Below, in pieces: positions 7,680 through 16,385 of a stretch of DNA of 64,000 nucleotides. Position numbers and translations under genes: made by a program. Origin of the DNA: G965220305 sp965220305. GTDB taxonomy: Bacteria > Chloroflexota > Dehalococcoidia > Lucifugimonadales > UBA3495. A model generated the notes under the pieces. It did no database searches and was not told the DNA's origin. It saw nothing but the letters and a program-made list of their open reading frames with translations. The DNA is taken from positions 1,984,001 through 2,048,000 of the forward strand of contig OZ244817.1 of assembly GCA_965220305.1 (NCBI GenBank), in the 5' to 3' direction. The number at the start of each line of letters is the position of its first letter. Within the stretch, counting starts at the first letter, position 1.

Positions 7680-8543
7680 CTACACCTTCACCTTTTGGGT
7701 CGCCAGGCTGGACAGCCAATTGAGCACCGCGTCCGAGGCCCTTTCCGGCATGTTGGATATGGAGTGGTTGCCCCCCTCCACGATCACGCACTGCGCTTTG
7801 GGGCTGTTCACCGAGGCGGTGGTCAGGTCCTGGGCCATGTCCAGCAGGCGGGTGTGGGTCTCCAGGGAGCCGCCGATAACCAGGATGGGTATTCTAATCT
7901 GGGGGGCCAGGGTAATCAGGTTGTAACGCTCGGCAGGGCCGTGCTTGTCCAGGTAGGAGGCGGCGCTGAACAGTTGGGCGATGGGGAAATTGACGGCCAT
8001 TAGGTCCATGGCCCGGTCTTCGGCCTCCATTTGGTCGGCCCGCTGGATTATGCCGTGGAACTCCTCGGCGTCCGGGGACTCCATGTAGTAGGAGTAGGAG
8101 AGGCGCACCGGGGAGACGGGCATCACCGTGGTGACCCGGGGGTCGTCCTCGGCGGCGGCGTAGTAGGCCACCCGCACCGCGCCCATGCTGAAACCGAGGA
8201 TGCCGATGCTGCGGTAACCCAACTCCCACAGGTAGTCCACCCCGGCCCGGATGTCCAACCGGCAGCGGTCCAGAATGTCGTAGGCGTTGCCATAGTAGTT
8301 GCCGTCGGCGGCCCAAACGTTGTCGTGGGCCACGGCGTTCAGGGACAGGCAGGCGTACCCCTGGGCGCTGAGAGTTTGGGCCATGGTGGTGCTGGAAGTG
8401 GTGTAGAAGTTGCCGTGGGAGCCGTGCATGATGAGCACCGCGTCCACCGGCCCCGCCCGGGTGGCTTCCGGCGCTGGAGGGAAGAGCGCGCCGTCCAATT
8501 TAATGCCGTCGCTGGTGGTTGTACTCATCAGGTCTACCAACAT
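7680..8543 (-). CDS. Alpha/beta hydrolase
   Basis: 287 residues. The ATG at 8543 has GAGGA about 7 nt upstream; ATG 8528 is possible but lacks a ribosome site. The alpha/beta hydrolase fold shows the oxyanion strand VDAVLIMHGSHGN near 33-45, the nucleophile elbow GFSMGA with Ser119, a late acid region ILVIGGSLETH and the catalytic His in EGGNHSIS. No signal peptide is evident, so it is cytoplasmic. The substrate is unknown; it resembles dienelactone-hydrolase-type or esterase-type members. The downstream trmO-like remnant follows 27 bp later. Confidence 0.82.
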   Translation of the reverse strand: MLVDLMSTTTSDGIKLDGALFPPAPEATRAGPVDAVLIMHGSHGNFYTTSSTTMAQTLSAQGYACLSLNAVAHDNVWAADGNYYGNAYDILDRCRLDIRAGVDYLWELGYRSIGILGFSMGAVRVAYYAAAEDDPRVTTVMPVSPVRLSYSYYMESPDAEEFHGIIQRADQMEAEDRAMDLMAVNFPIAQLFSAASYLDKHGPAERYNLITLAPQIRIPILVIGGSLETHTRLLDMAQDLTTASVNSPKAQCVIVEGGNHSISNMPERASDAVLNWLSSLATQKVKV

Positions 8544-8694
8544 GCTGCGTCCTCGCCTCGGGGAAATTTCCCGACTTGCTGTGGCTGCGCCCTACCCGCA
8601 AGGGGATTTGGTGTCATTGTAGGGTGCCTGCGCCGGTCACGCAACCGGACCCGCCCATGAAGTCCGGCCTCGGGTCAATGGGGACTACCCACGC

Positions 8695-8738
8695 CATCCT
8701 CCCTGGATTCCGGCGGAGGCCAGAATCCAGGGAGGATG
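8695..8738. repeat. Perfect 16-bp inverted repeat (family A hairpin)
   Basis: Arms CATCCTCCCTGGATTC and GAATCCAGGGAGGATG are separated by 12 bp. It lies between the divergent hydrolase and thioredoxin-reductase-like genes. The arms extend the usual family A core on both sides. Confidence 0.85.
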
Positions 8739-8865
8739 CCGGTGCAGGCCGGGGACTCCGGCCCTTCGACAAGCACGGAGCCAGTACTCCGCGAATATGG
8801 AGTGATGAGCGGGGATATATCCAAACGAGGATCGCCGAAAGCCCCTGCCGGGTCTTGGCCCTTTA

Positions 8866-8895
8866 TTGACACTCAAATCGGGCCACATCTATAGT
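8866..8895 (+). promoter_or_regulatory. Sigma-70-type promoter for the thioredoxin-reductase-like gene
   Basis: TTGACA at 8866-8871 and TATAGT at 8890-8895 with an 18-bp spacer, 27 bp before the TTG start. It is one of the best -35/-10 matches in the window. Confidence 0.7.
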
Positions 8896-8922
8896 TAGCG
8901 TACTGTTTTGAGGAGGTCCCCA

Positions 8923-9846
8923 TTGGCTAACGAGTACGACGTTGTAATCATCGGTGGCGGTCTGGCGGGCATGACCGCCGGAATGTACGCCGCCAACTAT
9001 GGCCTGCGCACCGGGCTGATTGAGCAAATGATGGGCGGCGCGCAAATTATCAACATCGAGAAGATTGAGAACTTCCCGGGCTTTCCCGAGGGCGTGGCCG
9101 GGGCGGAGTTGGCCCCGGCGGTGCAGGAGCAGTGCATGAACGCCGGGGTGGAGTTCATCATGGGCGAGGCTACCGGCGTGACCCAGGACGGCGATTTCAA
9201 GGTGGTGGCCACCGACTCCGGAGACTTTCGGGGGCGGGCGGTGATCGTGGCCGCCGGTTCCAGCTTGAGGTCCCTGGGCATCCCCGGCGAGGAGGAGCTC
9301 AACGGTCGCGGGGTCTCCAACTGCGCCACCTGCGACGGCCCCATGTTCATGGGGGAGACCGTCGGTGTGGTGGGCGGCGGCGACTCGGCGGTGGAGGAAG
9401 CCCTCACCCTTACCGACTACGTTGACAAGGTGCTGTTGTTCCACCGCCGCGACCAGTTGCGGGCCCAGGAGGCGCTGCAACAGCGGCTGCTGGGCAACCC
9501 CAAGGTGGAAGTCCTGTGGGACACGGTGGTGGAAGCCGTGCTGGGCGAGGATACGGTGTCCGGCGTGCGCGCCCGGAACGTGGTCACCAACATGGAGAAC
9601 GTCATCGACCTTTCGGGGATGTTTGTCTACGTGGGACTGGAGCCCAACTCCCAACTGGTCAGCGGGCTGGTGCAGGTGGACAATGCCGGGCACATTCCGG
9701 TCAACCTGTCCATGGAAACCTCGGTGCCCGGCCTCTACGCCGCGGGCGACCTGCGCCAGAACTCGGCATCCCAGTTGATTTCTTCGGCGGGCGATGGGGC
9801 TACCGCCGCCATCGCCGCCTTCAACTACATCCGGGGCTCCCGGTGA
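8923..9846 (+). CDS. Thioredoxin reductase-like FAD/NAD(P) oxidoreductase
   Basis: 307 residues from TTG 8923, chosen because AGGAGGT ends 5 nt upstream. An N-terminal FAD-binding GGGLAGM motif (about 10-16), the redox-active pair CATC at Cys134/Cys137, a second nucleotide-binding GVVGGGDSAVEEA, and the C-terminal FAD motif GLYAAGDLR are in the order of low-molecular-weight thioredoxin reductases. No thioredoxin gene is adjacent. The NADPH-site HRRDQLRA sequence matches the HRRxxxRA basic motif used for NADPH binding. A ferredoxin/flavodoxin-type TrxR is excluded because the CxxC is present. Confidence 0.88.
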   Translation: MANEYDVVIIGGGLAGMTAGMYAANYGLRTGLIEQMMGGAQIINIEKIENFPGFPEGVAGAELAPAVQEQCMNAGVEFIMGEATGVTQDGDFKVVATDSGDFRGRAVIVAAGSSLRSLGIPGEEELNGRGVSNCATCDGPMFMGETVGVVGGGDSAVEEALTLTDYVDKVLLFHRRDQLRAQEALQQRLLGNPKVEVLWDTVVEAVLGEDTVSGVRARNVVTNMENVIDLSGMFVYVGLEPNSQLVSGLVQVDNAGHIPVNLSMETSVPGLYAAGDLRQNSASQLISSAGDGATAAIAAFNYIRGSR

Positions 9847-9904
9847 TTCCGTCGCCTGTCCTTCCCTTGAGTAGCAGTTACATCGAGCCAAGGAGGAACA
9901 GTCT

Positions 9905-10894
9905 GTGCCCGAAATACAGACCAGCATAGGTGAGTACCACCACCAGCTTGATGATTTTGTCCCGTCCGAAGCCCTGGCGCTGGTACAGAGGAGCGAGCAG
10001 AGGGCCATTCCGGCTTTGGCCAAAGACCCTCAAATGGTCCAACAAATCGAGCGAGCGGTGCGGGAAATTCCTACTCGTCACGAGTTGCTACTGTATGACA
10101 GCCGGTATATGGAAAGTATTTCCGATGAGAGCGTTCACCTAGTCGTCACCTCTCCACCATACTGGACATTAAAGCAGTACCCCGAACGGGATGGGCAGCT
10201 TGGCTTGGTGAGTGGTTACGAAGAATTCTTGGTCGAATTGGACAAAGTGTGGCGACATGTTTTCCGTGTCCTTGTACCTGGCGGAAGGCTTATTGTAGTA
10301 GTGGGCGATGTATGCCTGCCGAGGCGCAAGTTTGGGAGGCACGTTGTGTTCCCCCTCCATGCGAGTATCCAGGAACACTGCCGGGGACTTGGCTTTGACA
10401 ATTTATCTCCAATTATTTGGTCCAAGATTTCCAATGCCCAGTTTGAGGTAGAAAATGGGTCCAGGTTCTTGGGCAAACCTTACGAACCCAACGGTATTGT
10501 AAAGAACGACATAGAGTACATTCTCTTTCAGCGAAAGCCTGGGAGTTATCGTAAACCCACGTTGGCAGCCAGGGTTCTGTCTGTGGTTCCGGAAACGTGC
10601 CACCGCGAATGGTTTCAGCAAATTTGGACGATGGGTGGAGCCTCGACCCGGCAACACCCTGCTCCTTATCCCGTAGCCCTCGCCGAGCGCCTGGTCCGCA
10701 TGTTTTCCTTCGCTGGGGACGTAGTTCTGGACCCTTTCATGGGGAGTGGCGCTACCAATGTAGCTGCCAGCCATTGGGGTCGGCATAGTATAGGCCTTGA
10801 AATCGAGCCAATATATTACCAGTTGGCTTGCCGACGTCTTAGAAAAGACCAAGGGTGTCAATTACCCTTGGCTGCATTGGGATCTAATCGGTGA
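9905..10894 (+). CDS. Type II DNA methyltransferase (beta-class; PaeR7I/XhoI-like system)
   Basis: 329 residues from GTG 9905, with AGGAGG 9 nt upstream. Motif IV TSPPYW is at 82-87 and motif I, as DPFMGSGAT, is at 276-284; the order IV then I marks a beta-class amino-methyltransferase (N6-adenine or N4-cytosine). The TSPPY form is seen with both. The partner restriction enzyme starts 4 bp after the stop. The ordering and partner suggest it protects the endonuclease target, which for known family members is CTCGAG. At least one CTCGAG is present (30421), so such sites are not absent from the host. The gene is more AT-rich than its neighbours. Confidence 0.88.
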   Translation: MPEIQTSIGEYHHQLDDFVPSEALALVQRSEQRAIPALAKDPQMVQQIERAVREIPTRHELLLYDSRYMESISDESVHLVVTSPPYWTLKQYPERDGQLGLVSGYEEFLVELDKVWRHVFRVLVPGGRLIVVVGDVCLPRRKFGRHVVFPLHASIQEHCRGLGFDNLSPIIWSKISNAQFEVENGSRFLGKPYEPNGIVKNDIEYILFQRKPGSYRKPTLAARVLSVVPETCHREWFQQIWTMGGASTRQHPAPYPVALAERLVRMFSFAGDVVLDPFMGSGATNVAASHWGRHSIGLEIEPIYYQLACRRLRKDQGCQLPLAALGSNR

Positions 10895-10898
10895 ATGT

Positions 10899-11621
10899 AT
10901 GTACCAGGTAGACCCCATGGTTTTCGCAGGTGCGGTACGGGATTTCTGGCAGGTCCGGGAAAGACAAACGGGTATACAACGTCGACGCGGAAGCCCCGAC
11001 CAAGGAGAACGGAGCGCTGTAACTGGAGGTCAACAGATGAATGGATTTGTCCAGAAGATCGCTGACCTGATAGGAAGCGCCGGTGTAGAGCAATCAGACA
11101 TCTATACTCGGAGAGGGTCAGCAGGTTTGCCCGGGTTTTACCGCCCCACCAAGGAATGGGATATTGTAGTGGTGGTCAATGGAGAACTCCTAGCAGCCGT
11201 CGAGCTTAAGTCCCAGGTCGGGCCATCCTTTGGCAATAACTTCAACAACCGCACCGAAGAGGCTATGGGTAGTGCGGTAGACCTCTGGACAGCTTATAGA
11301 GAAGGGGCCTTCCGTGCCTCTGCCACTCCGTGGTTGGGCTACCTTCTTCTCCTCGAAGATTGTCCCCAGTCGCAGAGAGCCGTCGGAGTTCGAGAGCCGC
11401 ATTTCCCAGTGTTCGATGAGTTTCGTAATGCCTCCTACTCGGTTCGATATGAACTGTTCTGCAGGAAGCAGCTGGTCCGGGAACGTCAGTACAGTGCAGC
11501 CTGCTTCATCATTGCAGACCGTCACAAGGCGGACCTGGCTGAAAATTACACTGAACCGGCTGAGGACCTATCTGCAACTTTATTCTTGTCCCAGTTGCTT
11601 CGTCACATGAGAGATAGATAG
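10899..11621 (+). CDS. PaeR7I/XhoI-family type II restriction endonuclease
   Basis: 240 residues from ATG 10899, 4 bp after the methyltransferase stop; a start at ATG 11037 is also possible but would remove the family-like N-terminal segment VRDFWQVRERQ and SAVTGGQQM. The core matches the XhoI/PaeR7I family: LPGFYRPTKEWDIVVV, then AAVELKSQVGPSFGNNFNNR, EEAMGSAVDLWTAYREG and GYLLLLED. Asp88 and Glu102-x-Lys104 form the PD-(D/E)XK site. Known relatives cut CTCGAG; specificity here is inferred. The pair is a compact complete R-M module, AT-richer than the flanking genes, which suggests transfer. Confidence 0.85.
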   Translation: MYQVDPMVFAGAVRDFWQVRERQTGIQRRRGSPDQGERSAVTGGQQMNGFVQKIADLIGSAGVEQSDIYTRRGSAGLPGFYRPTKEWDIVVVVNGELLAAVELKSQVGPSFGNNFNNRTEEAMGSAVDLWTAYREGAFRASATPWLGYLLLLEDCPQSQRAVGVREPHFPVFDEFRNASYSVRYELFCRKQLVRERQYSAACFIIADRHKADLAENYTEPAEDLSATLFLSQLLRHMRDR

Positions 11622-11713
11622 TTTCTCAGGCAACATGAAGGTGGCATTCTTTTGCCGCAGCAGGGACAACAACGACTGTACCCCTCTGGGGCGGTCTTTT
11701 CGAGAGTCATAAA

Positions 11714-13048
11714 TTGGAACAACCGAGTGGCCAAGCCACGCTGGGGAGTAGGTTGCGGCGCAGCGTACCCCCGGCCCTGAAGTACCCCCCCTACCGGGCC
11801 TACTGGCTGGGGATGCTGGCCTCGGTCAGCGGGTTCCAGATGTTCCGGGTGGCCCTGGCCTGGTTGGTGTACGAACTGACCGGCTCTGCCCTGTACCTGG
11901 GTTACGCCGCGGCGGCGACGGCGCTGCCGGGCATAGTCTTCAATCTACTGGGCGGCGTTGTCGCCGACAAGCTGGACAAGCGCCGCCTGGTATTGGCGAC
12001 CCAGGCGGTTACCGCCGGCCTCATCCTCCTGCTGGCCGTCCTGACCATGCAGCAGGTGGTCCAGCCCTGGCACGTCCTGGTAATTGCGTTTCTGGCCGGG
12101 GCGGTGGAGGCCTTCGATACCCCGGCCCGGCAGGCCCTGTACCCCCACCTGATTGAGCGCCGGGTAATGGTCAGCGCCGTGGCTATGAACTCGGTAATCT
12201 GGCAGAGCACCCGCATTGTCGCCCCGGCGGTGGCAGGTTTTATCATCGACCTGGTCAACACCGCCGCCGTCTTCTACCTGGGAGCCTTTGGGTTCCTGGT
12301 TATGGCCTGGGTGATGTTTCGTCTCAACGTGCCCCATATTCCGGGGCAATCGCGGGGCAATCCGGGCCGCGACCTGCTGGACGGCCTGGCCTACGTCAAG
12401 AAGAACTCCATCTTCTCCTTCCTCATCGGCATGACCTTCTTCAACAGCTTCTTTGGCATGGCCTACGTCATGTTGATGCCCATCTTCGCCGTGGACATTT
12501 TGGAGGTGGGAGCCCGGGGACAGGGACTGCTGCTGGGCGTCAGCGGGGTGGGGTCGCTGTTGACCACGCTATGGCTGGGTTCCCGGACCAACGTGCGTTA
12601 CAAGGGTCAGCTCATCATCGGCGGCAGCGTCCTTTTCGGCCTGACCCTGGCCGCCTTCGCCCTCACCTCTCAACTGCTGGGGCTCTTCCCCCTGGCCCTG
12701 GCGCTGCTGTTCTTCATGGGAATCTTCAACTCGTCATACATGATTTCCATCCAGAGTTCCCTGCAAATGCTGGTGCCGGACCAAATGCGGGGCCGGGTCA
12801 TGGGCTTCTACGGCATGACCTGGAGCATCATGCCCCTGGGGGGCACCCAGGCGGGGGCGCTGGCCAACGTTATTGGCGCGCCCCTGGCGATAATGATTGG
12901 CGGGCTGGCGGTGGCCGCCTTCGCCCTGGGGTCGGGCCTGCTGAACCGCAGCGTGTGGGCCATCGGGAGCTTGTTGGAGCCCCTGGAAGCCGGGGGGCCG
13001 GCAGCCGGGGCCCCGGCCAGCCGGGAGTCCACGCCAGCGGACCGGTAG
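11714..13048 (+). CDS. MFS transporter
   Basis: 444 residues from TTG 11714, with about 10-12 hydrophobic membrane segments and the loop-2/3 motif GGVVADKLDKRR (G-x3-D-x2-[RK]-x-[RK]R), around residues 75-90. PARQALYPHLI and the overall form resemble the TMP_3/enterobactin-exporter-like group of major facilitator carriers. The C-terminus is a short Pro/Ala-rich cytoplasmic tail. The substrate is unknown; drug or siderophore export is typical. It is separated from the R-M pair by 92 bp. Confidence 0.85.
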   Translation: MEQPSGQATLGSRLRRSVPPALKYPPYRAYWLGMLASVSGFQMFRVALAWLVYELTGSALYLGYAAAATALPGIVFNLLGGVVADKLDKRRLVLATQAVTAGLILLLAVLTMQQVVQPWHVLVIAFLAGAVEAFDTPARQALYPHLIERRVMVSAVAMNSVIWQSTRIVAPAVAGFIIDLVNTAAVFYLGAFGFLVMAWVMFRLNVPHIPGQSRGNPGRDLLDGLAYVKKNSIFSFLIGMTFFNSFFGMAYVMLMPIFAVDILEVGARGQGLLLGVSGVGSLLTTLWLGSRTNVRYKGQLIIGGSVLFGLTLAAFALTSQLLGLFPLALALLFFMGIFNSSYMISIQSSLQMLVPDQMRGRVMGFYGMTWSIMPLGGTQAGALANVIGAPLAIMIGGLAVAAFALGSGLLNRSVWAIGSLLEPLEAGGPAAGAPASRESTPADR

Positions 13049-13061
13049 CCAAACAAAAAGC

Positions 13062-13130
13062 TCCCTCACCCCTTCTCCCAATGGAGGAAGAATGACCTTG
13101 GCCTAGCGGCCTCGGTCGGGGTGAGGGACT
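13062..13130. terminator. Long inverted repeat downstream of the MFS gene
   Basis: CCCTCACCCC near 13064 pairs with GGGGTGAGGG near 13118 across a loop of about 45 bp. It may act as a terminator or be another dispersed repeat; there is no U tract. Confidence 0.4.
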
Positions 13131-13218
13131 GTCAGTACGTATATTTAGGTGGCCGGTCCAGCGTCGTGAGACGCTACATAATGACCAAAGTGGCTATGGC
13201 CTGTCGGGGTGGCTCCGA

Positions 13219-13407
13219 TTAGCCTTCGGTCACCGGCTCCAACCACCAGGCGAAGTAACCGTGCTGGCCGGTGGCCCCTTCGTCATCGAACCTGAGCCAA
13301 TACTGTCCGCCCGAGGCGTACCGGACAGTGGCTTTGCGCCCCTGGTTTTCCTTGCTTCGGTCATTAACTACCACCCGGTCTCCGATCTTGTACTCTATGT
13401 CAGCCAT
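13219..13407 (-). CDS. Small beta-rich protein of unknown function
   Basis: 62 residues with a strong ribosome site (AAGGAGGAG, about 7 nt before the ATG). YKIGDRVVVNDRSKENQGRKATVRYASGGQYWLRFDDEG reads as a KOW/SH3-like barrel such as those in nucleic-acid-associated proteins, but the match is by pattern only. It is convergent with the MFS gene, and a 388-bp gap separates it from the ABC genes. Confidence 0.6.
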   Translation of the reverse strand: MADIEYKIGDRVVVNDRSKENQGRKATVRYASGGQYWLRFDDEGATGQHGYFAWWLEPVTEG

Positions 13408-13795
13408 CGCCTGCTCCTCCTTAAGTGTGGTTACAACTGCGGCCGCCCAGACGTATGGGGTTGCCGACTTTCAAAGAGCTATAACTGCCGGGGTTGGGGG
13501 AAAATCCCTATCTATAATACAGTCAGATGGGGTGTTATGCCAAGGGGTTTGACAATCCGAGCAGGGCAAAGGCCCCACTCTCCCGGGAAACAGGGGGCAC
13601 GAGCCGGCCGCCCGCCCCCGTCTTTCCGGCCCAGAGCCGGTCCCGTTGCAGGACAGGGCCGGCATCCAGGGACTCTTACCCTTCTTGGTGGCGAGGATGC
13701 GGCAAGGGCGCCCCAACGGGTCCGGGCGACTGGACGAAACCAGTGACCCCGCCGTATGTCCCGTCCCAGCCGTTGCCGATATACTGGATGCCAGC
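13408..13795. other. Intergenic region without a supported gene
   Basis: Contains a TATAAT at 13513-13518 with no good -35, and a -10-like TATACT at 13780-13785 only 11 bp before the ABC ATG, which would give a near-leaderless message. The open frames here have no recognisable protein. Confidence 0.5.
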
Positions 13796-14689
13796 ATGTC
13801 CACCATCGTCCGTGCCCACAACCTTATCAAGCATTACCGCGACCTGGTGGCCGTGGCCGGCATCGACTTCGCCATCGGCCAGGGTGAGTGTTTCGGGTTC
13901 CTGGGCCCCAACGGCGCGGGCAAGACCAGCACCCTGAAAATGGTCTGCTGCACCTCTCCGGTTACCGGGGGCGAGCTTTGGGTGGATGGCAAGGACGTAC
14001 GCCGGCAGCAGCGGGCCATCAAGTCGGTCCTGGGGGTGGTCTCCCAGGCCGATAGCCTAGACCCGGACCTAAGCGTAATCCAGAACCTGCTGTGCCACGG
14101 GCGTTTCTTCAACCTGCCCCGGGACACCGCCCGGCAACGGGCCTGGGAGTCCTTGGAGTTTTTTCAACTCCAGGACCGGGCCAACCAGCGTCCCGACGAG
14201 CTTTCCGGGGGGATGCGCCGTCGGCTGCTCATCGCCCGGGCCTGGCTGCACCAGCCCCGGATTCTGCTGCTGGACGAGCCCACCACCGGACTGGACCCCC
14301 AGGCCCGGCTGCTGGTGTGGGACCGGCTCAGCGACCTCAAGGCCCAGGGAGTTACCTTTTTGCTGACCACCCACTACATGGAAGAGGCGGCCTACTTGTG
14401 CGACCGCCTGGTGGTGATGGACCAGGGGCGCATCCTGGTAGAAGGAGCGCCGGAAGAACTGGTGCTGGAAGTGCGGGTGCGGCCCGGAGAGAAGGCCCAG
14501 TTGATGGAGACCCTGGAGCGCCGCACCCCGGACCTGGAGGACCGGGGCGACTCGGTGCTGCTGTACGGCGAGAGTGGCCGGCTGGCCCAGGAGGACGGGC
14601 TGCTGGAGGGGTACCAGGTTACCCTCCGTCCCGGCAACCTGGAGGACGTGTTCCTGCGCCTGACCGGACGGGGACTGCGGGAGGAGTAG
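13796..14689 (+). CDS. ABC transporter ATP-binding protein (ABC-2 type, NodI/DrrA-like)
   Basis: 297 residues from ATG 13796. Walker A GPNGAGKT is at 37-44, the signature LSGGMRRR begins at 136, and Walker B ends LLLDEPTTGLD with Asp160/Glu161; the switch His is in LTTHYMEEA. The C-terminal region (about 215-297) is the extra domain of DrrA/NodI-type exporters. It forms an operon with the permease that starts 2-5 bp after its stop. Cargo is unknown; drug, lipid or polysaccharide export is typical. Confidence 0.92.
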   Translation: MSTIVRAHNLIKHYRDLVAVAGIDFAIGQGECFGFLGPNGAGKTSTLKMVCCTSPVTGGELWVDGKDVRRQQRAIKSVLGVVSQADSLDPDLSVIQNLLCHGRFFNLPRDTARQRAWESLEFFQLQDRANQRPDELSGGMRRRLLIARAWLHQPRILLLDEPTTGLDPQARLLVWDRLSDLKAQGVTFLLTTHYMEEAAYLCDRLVVMDQGRILVEGAPEELVLEVRVRPGEKAQLMETLERRTPDLEDRGDSVLLYGESGRLAQEDGLLEGYQVTLRPGNLEDVFLRLTGRGLREE

Positions 14690-14691
14690 GC

Positions 14692-15474
14692 TTGTTGGCT
14701 CGGGGACTACAAGATACCCTGCTGTGGCGGGGCTTCCGCGTGTGGCAGCGCAACCGGGATGCCTTCCGGCGAGCCTGGCGGGTGGAAGTGGGCGGCATCG
14801 CCATCGAGCCCTTCGTCATGCTGATGGCCGTGGGCTTTGGGCTGGGCGTCTACATCCAGGAGATTGACGGCGTCGGCTACGCCCAATTCCTGGCCCCGGG
14901 GGTGGTCGCCAGCTACACCATGTTCCACGCCACCTTCGACAACACCTACGGGGCCTACCTGCGCATGGAGACCCACCACATCTACGACGCCATGTTGTTC
15001 ACACCCCTGGGCCCCCAGGACATAGTGGCCGGAGAGGTCATGTGGGGCGCAACCCGGGGCACCCTATCCGCCCTGGCGGTGCTGGTGGCGGCGTCGGCGT
15101 TTGGGCTGATAACCTCGCCCTGGGCGCTGCTGGTCGTTCCCGCCGCCTACCTCATCGGTCTGATGTTTGCCTCCATTGCCATGATATTGACGGCCACCGC
15201 CACCACCATCGGCGCGATGAACAACTTCTTCACCCTGTTCCTGCTGCCCATGTTCTACGTCAGCGGCGTTTTCTTCCCCCTGCACCAGCTACCGGGGCCG
15301 GTGCAGGCGGTTTCCTGGGCCCTGCCTCTGACCCCGGCGGTGGCCCTGACCCGGAGCCTGGCTACCGGAGACCTGTCCTGGTGGGCCCTGGTCTGGGCCG
15401 GGGAACTGTTGGCCTTCGCCCTGGTGAGCTTCTGCCTGGCCGCTCTGCTCATGCGGCGGCGTTTGATTAAGTAA
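14692..15474 (+). CDS. ABC-2 type transporter permease
   Basis: 260 residues from one of two adjacent TTG codons (14692/14695), with GGAGTAGG overlapping the ATPase stop. Six hydrophobic segments follow a short N-terminal amphipathic stretch; IEPFVMLMAVGFGLG, VYIQE, then FVSGVFFPLHQLP-type loop (seen as FYVSGVFFPLHQLPGPVQ) are characteristic of ABC-2 membrane proteins. The gene follows its ATPase so closely that translation is probably coupled, and the two should form the exporter. RNase H comes 9 bp downstream. Confidence 0.88.
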   Translation: MLARGLQDTLLWRGFRVWQRNRDAFRRAWRVEVGGIAIEPFVMLMAVGFGLGVYIQEIDGVGYAQFLAPGVVASYTMFHATFDNTYGAYLRMETHHIYDAMLFTPLGPQDIVAGEVMWGATRGTLSALAVLVAASAFGLITSPWALLVVPAAYLIGLMFASIAMILTATATTIGAMNNFFTLFLLPMFYVSGVFFPLHQLPGPVQAVSWALPLTPAVALTRSLATGDLSWWALVWAGELLAFALVSFCLAALLMRRRLIK

Positions 15475-15483
15475 CGGGAGTTG

Positions 15484-15969
15484 ATGCAAGGAATGTCCCA
15501 GCAAAAACAGGTGACCATCTACACCGACGGCGCTTGTACCGGCAACCCCGGGCCCGGCGGCTACGGGGCGGTGCTGCTGTTTGGCGAGCGGCGGGGGGAA
15601 CTCAGCGGCGGCTACCGGCGCACCACCAACAACCGCATGGAACTGATGGGGCCGATAAAGGGACTGGAGTCCCTGAAGGAAAGCTGCCGCGTCACCCTGT
15701 ACAGCGATTCCAAGTACGTGGTGGACTCCATGACCAAGAGGTGGGCCCAGCGGTGGCGGGCCAACGGCTGGATGCGCAACAAGCGGGAGAAGGCCATCAA
15801 TCCCGACCTGTGGACCCTGCTTCTGGACCTGTGCCAGGGGCACGAGGTGGAGTTTCGTTGGGTCAGGGGCCACGCGGGCATTCCCGAAAACGAGCGGTGC
15901 GACCAACTGGCGGTGCAAGCCGCCCACGGGAGGAATCTCCCGGCAGACCCGGGTTACGAAGCGGCTTAG
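15484..15969 (+). CDS. rnhA: Ribonuclease HI
   Basis: 161 residues. All four catalytic acids are present: Asp15 (YTDGACTGNPGPGG), Glu53 (NNRMELM), Asp75 (YSDSKYV) and Asp140 (NERCDQLA), with the handle region KRWAQRWRANGWMRNKREK between. It degrades RNA in RNA-DNA hybrids. Start choice is uncertain among TTG 15481, ATG 15484 and ATG 15493. It lies 9 bp after the ABC permease on the same strand and may share its transcript. Confidence 0.93.
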   Translation: MQGMSQQKQVTIYTDGACTGNPGPGGYGAVLLFGERRGELSGGYRRTTNNRMELMGPIKGLESLKESCRVTLYSDSKYVVDSMTKRWAQRWRANGWMRNKREKAINPDLWTLLLDLCQGHEVEFRWVRGHAGIPENERCDQLAVQAAHGRNLPADPGYEAA

Positions 15970-16016
15970 GGAGGATGCCCATCTGAGTCAGCCCCGGAGT
16001 TGGCGGCCATTCCCCC

Positions 16017-16090
16017 TGTCATTCCCGCCTTCCCCACCGTCATTCCCGCCTTCCCCACCGTCATTCCCGCGAAAGCGGGAATCCAGACCT
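16017..16090. repeat. Tandem and palindromic family A repeats
   Basis: The 21-bp unit containing GTCATTCCCGCCTTCCCCACC is repeated about two and a half times and ends in a complete hairpin unit, ATTCCCGCGAAAGCGGGAAT. The rest of the 15970-16385 gap includes another hairpin at 16273-16304 (CCTGGATTCCCGCGAAAGCG with its complement). Confidence 0.85.
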
Positions 16091-16272
16091 CCAATTCGCC
16101 ATGCGCCGCCCCATAGTAGGCTATACCGGGACATCAATCTCTCAACCTTCCGTCGGAGGGACTCTCAGGACGGCCATGCGGCGATTGCCATGAAGGGCCC
16201 CCCTTCTCCCTCGCCAGGGCAGGGCGCTTCGAGTCTCGGTGAAACCAGCGGACCGCGGATTGCCACCCAAGC

Positions 16273-16304
16273 CCCTGGATTCCCGCGAAAGCGGGAATCC
16301 AGGG
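16273..16304. repeat. Family A palindrome
   Basis: Near-perfect inverted repeat, arms CCCTGGATTCCCGC and GCGGGAATCCAGGG, loop GAAA. Confidence 0.85.
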
Positions 16305-16385
16305 ACAAAGGGCCGGAATGACGGTTGAAACAGCGGGTCTCGCAGGAAAATTGAAAGACCCTGCTTTGCCGGGCAGGGGACTTGC

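Noticed and set aside
10797..10898. Earlier start for the restriction enzyme
   Set aside because: The extra codons lie inside the methyltransferase gene; the ATG at 10899 right after its stop is more natural.
13527..13937. Plus-strand frames before the ABC ATPase
   Set aside because: No domain, no ribosome site; the GC-rich composition alone keeps them open.
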